In this document: positions 5,503 through 6,233 of the stretch, one piece after another | How the letters are laid out: each line of letters starts with the position of its first letter | Numbering within the stretch: the first letter of the stretch is position 1 | Source of the DNA: TMED161 sp964532515 | GTDB lineage: Bacteria; Fidelibacterota; Marinisomatia; SCGC-AAA003-L08; D37C17 | DNA length: 6,233 nt | Direction: 5' to 3' | Assembly: GCA_964532515.1 (NCBI GenBank) | Contig: CAZHKH010000090.1 | Coordinates: 1 to 6,233 of the forward strand | The notes under the pieces: generated by a model | Databases searched by the model: none | Seen by the model: only the letters and a program-made list of their open reading frames with translations | What the model was told of the DNA's origin: nothing | Made by a program: the position numbers and the translations under genes

Positions 5503-6233
5503 TTATTCAATCATTTCATCGTCCGCACCTGATAAAATATCCTCAATTCTTATCTCACCAGCACTTGCCATATCTGTTGCGACTTGTACAATATTTTTTC
5601 TTGATGCCATTACATCTTTCTTTTTCATTGGATTGTCAATAGGTGTGTACATTGCCTGTTTTTTCTTTGGTAGCACCTCTAATATAGCACTAACTTTATC
5701 CGCATCAACTCCCTTGAGTGATTTTGCAAGTTCATCTAAATCAATATCAGGGTTTGCCCAAAAATCAGCAGCAATATCATCAGACATAGATAAAAGGTCA
5801 TCAAACGTAAGTAGATACTGCTTCACCTCGGCATAGGTTTCAGGGTCGTCATTCATAAGCTGCGTTAGATAGTTATTTGTATCATCCTCTGTCATGCCAT
5901 TAAGTATATCAGCAATCTTTTTACCGCCACCCCTAGAAAATACTTTAGGCTCTGGGAGGAATGATGCTTTCTTCTCAAGCTCTTTGGCGATATTTACAAC
6001 CATTTCAAGAGGAATAGTTTTCAGGCTACCCAATTCCCGAATAACTACATTTCTTACATCTGGTGCTAACTGACTAAGAAATGTATTTCTTTTAGATTGT
6101 TCTACTTGATCAATAGCAAGCGCCATGACTGTTTCTCTTTCGGTCTTTAATAAATAAAAAATTTGTTCATCATTTAGCGTATCAAGAAAATCAAATAGTC
6201 TAACTGATGATGGTTTGTTTTTTTGATATTTAT
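5503..6233 (-). CDS. fliG: FliG-like flagellar motor switch protein, 5' end beyond window
   Basis: The stop is TAA at 5505-5503. An ATG occurs at 6126, but the frame stays open upstream through 35 more codons to the right edge and those codons (SVRLFDFLDTLNDEQIFYLL) continue the FliG middle domain. The true start is therefore outside the window, and 6126 is an internal methionine. FliG is normally about 330-340 aa; the 242 codons here cover the middle and C-terminal domains. Landmarks, numbered from M(6126): GGGKKIADILN (66-76, the usual GG-x-x-x-x-A-x-I-L-N), DDPETYAEVKQYLLTFDDLL (93-112, FliG MFVFEDL region), LAKSLKGV (133-140), NIVQVA (178-183) and GEIRIED (190-196). In the motor FliG binds the MS ring and FliM, and its C-terminal domain meets the MotA stator. 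Here the EHPQ motif reads ERET, and the torque-helix arginines of LDDRSIQ-x-x-LREV are absent (SDDIAADFWANPDID). It may be a divergent motor protein or a repurposed paralogue. MgtE N-domain is a distant alternative, less likely given the C-terminal motifs. Confidence 0.85.
   Translation of the reverse strand, partial: KYQKNKPSSVRLFDFLDTLNDEQIFYLLKTERETVMALAIDQVEQSKRNTFLSQLAPDVRNVVIRELGSLKTIPLEMVVNIAKELEKKASFLPEPKVFSRGGGKKIADILNGMTEDDTNNYLTQLMNDDPETYAEVKQYLLTFDDLLSMSDDIAADFWANPDIDLDELAKSLKGVDADKVSAILEVLPKKKQAMYTPIDNPMKKKDVMASRKNIVQVATDMASAGEIRIEDILSGADDEMIE

Noticed and set aside
5633..5836. A 67-aa plus-strand open frame with a hydrophobic start that resembles a signal peptide.
   Set aside because: It is antisense to conserved FliG sequence, and the apparent hydrophobicity is a by-product of the opposite strand.

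Overview
The window reads as ordinary chromosomal DNA from an AT-rich, uncultured-type marine bacterium. My best guess is Candidatus Marinimicrobia (SAR406) or a relative in the Fibrobacteres-Chlorobi-Bacteroidetes neighbourhood. The main clue is the secreted protein at 3807-5414, which ends in two dockerin-like repeats with an 'NVLDVVLLVNLVL' core. I associate that wording with Marinimicrobia from memory, so the placement is an inference. I see no mobile element, CRISPR array, tRNA or rRNA.

Left part (1-994), minus strand. A gene for a succinate dehydrogenase-type membrane anchor (start 480) runs off the left edge and is open for all 160 codons present. Eight bases upstream of it lies a small SpoVG-family gene (860-489) with a TTG start and a good ribosome binding site. 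Its protein is unusual: a SpoVG domain, a disordered Ser/Pro/Ala/Asn-rich linker and then the last residues DDDIPF, identical to the protein-docking tip of single-stranded DNA-binding protein (SSB). The two genes probably share a transcript. A 134-base divergent region (861-994) separates them from ppdK and contains overlapping AT-rich palindromes and candidate promoters for both directions.

Centre (995-3676), plus strand. A complete, canonical pyruvate, phosphate dikinase (893 aa) with the known catalytic residues in place. The following 130-base gap has no obvious terminator but holds a good sigma-70-like promoter (TTGAGA, 17 bp, TATATT) and a strong ribosome binding site for the next gene.

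Right part (3807-6233). A 535-aa exported protein of unknown function carries a signal peptide, a beta-rich body and two C-terminal calcium-loop (dockerin type I-like) repeats. It converges on a FliG-like flagellar motor switch gene on the minus strand. A 13-bp-stem, 4-base-loop hairpin with A and T tracts on both sides lies between them and should terminate both. The FliG frame stays open past the internal ATG at 6126 to the right edge, so that gene is truncated by the window. Its FliM-binding and torque-helix motifs are unusually degenerate.

The genes do not form a single system. The left pair points to respiration plus a nucleic-acid-binding protein, ppdK to pyruvate/PEP metabolism, and the right pair to an exported protein and a motor-related protein. 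The item most likely to be undescribed is the SpoVG protein with the SSB-type tail.
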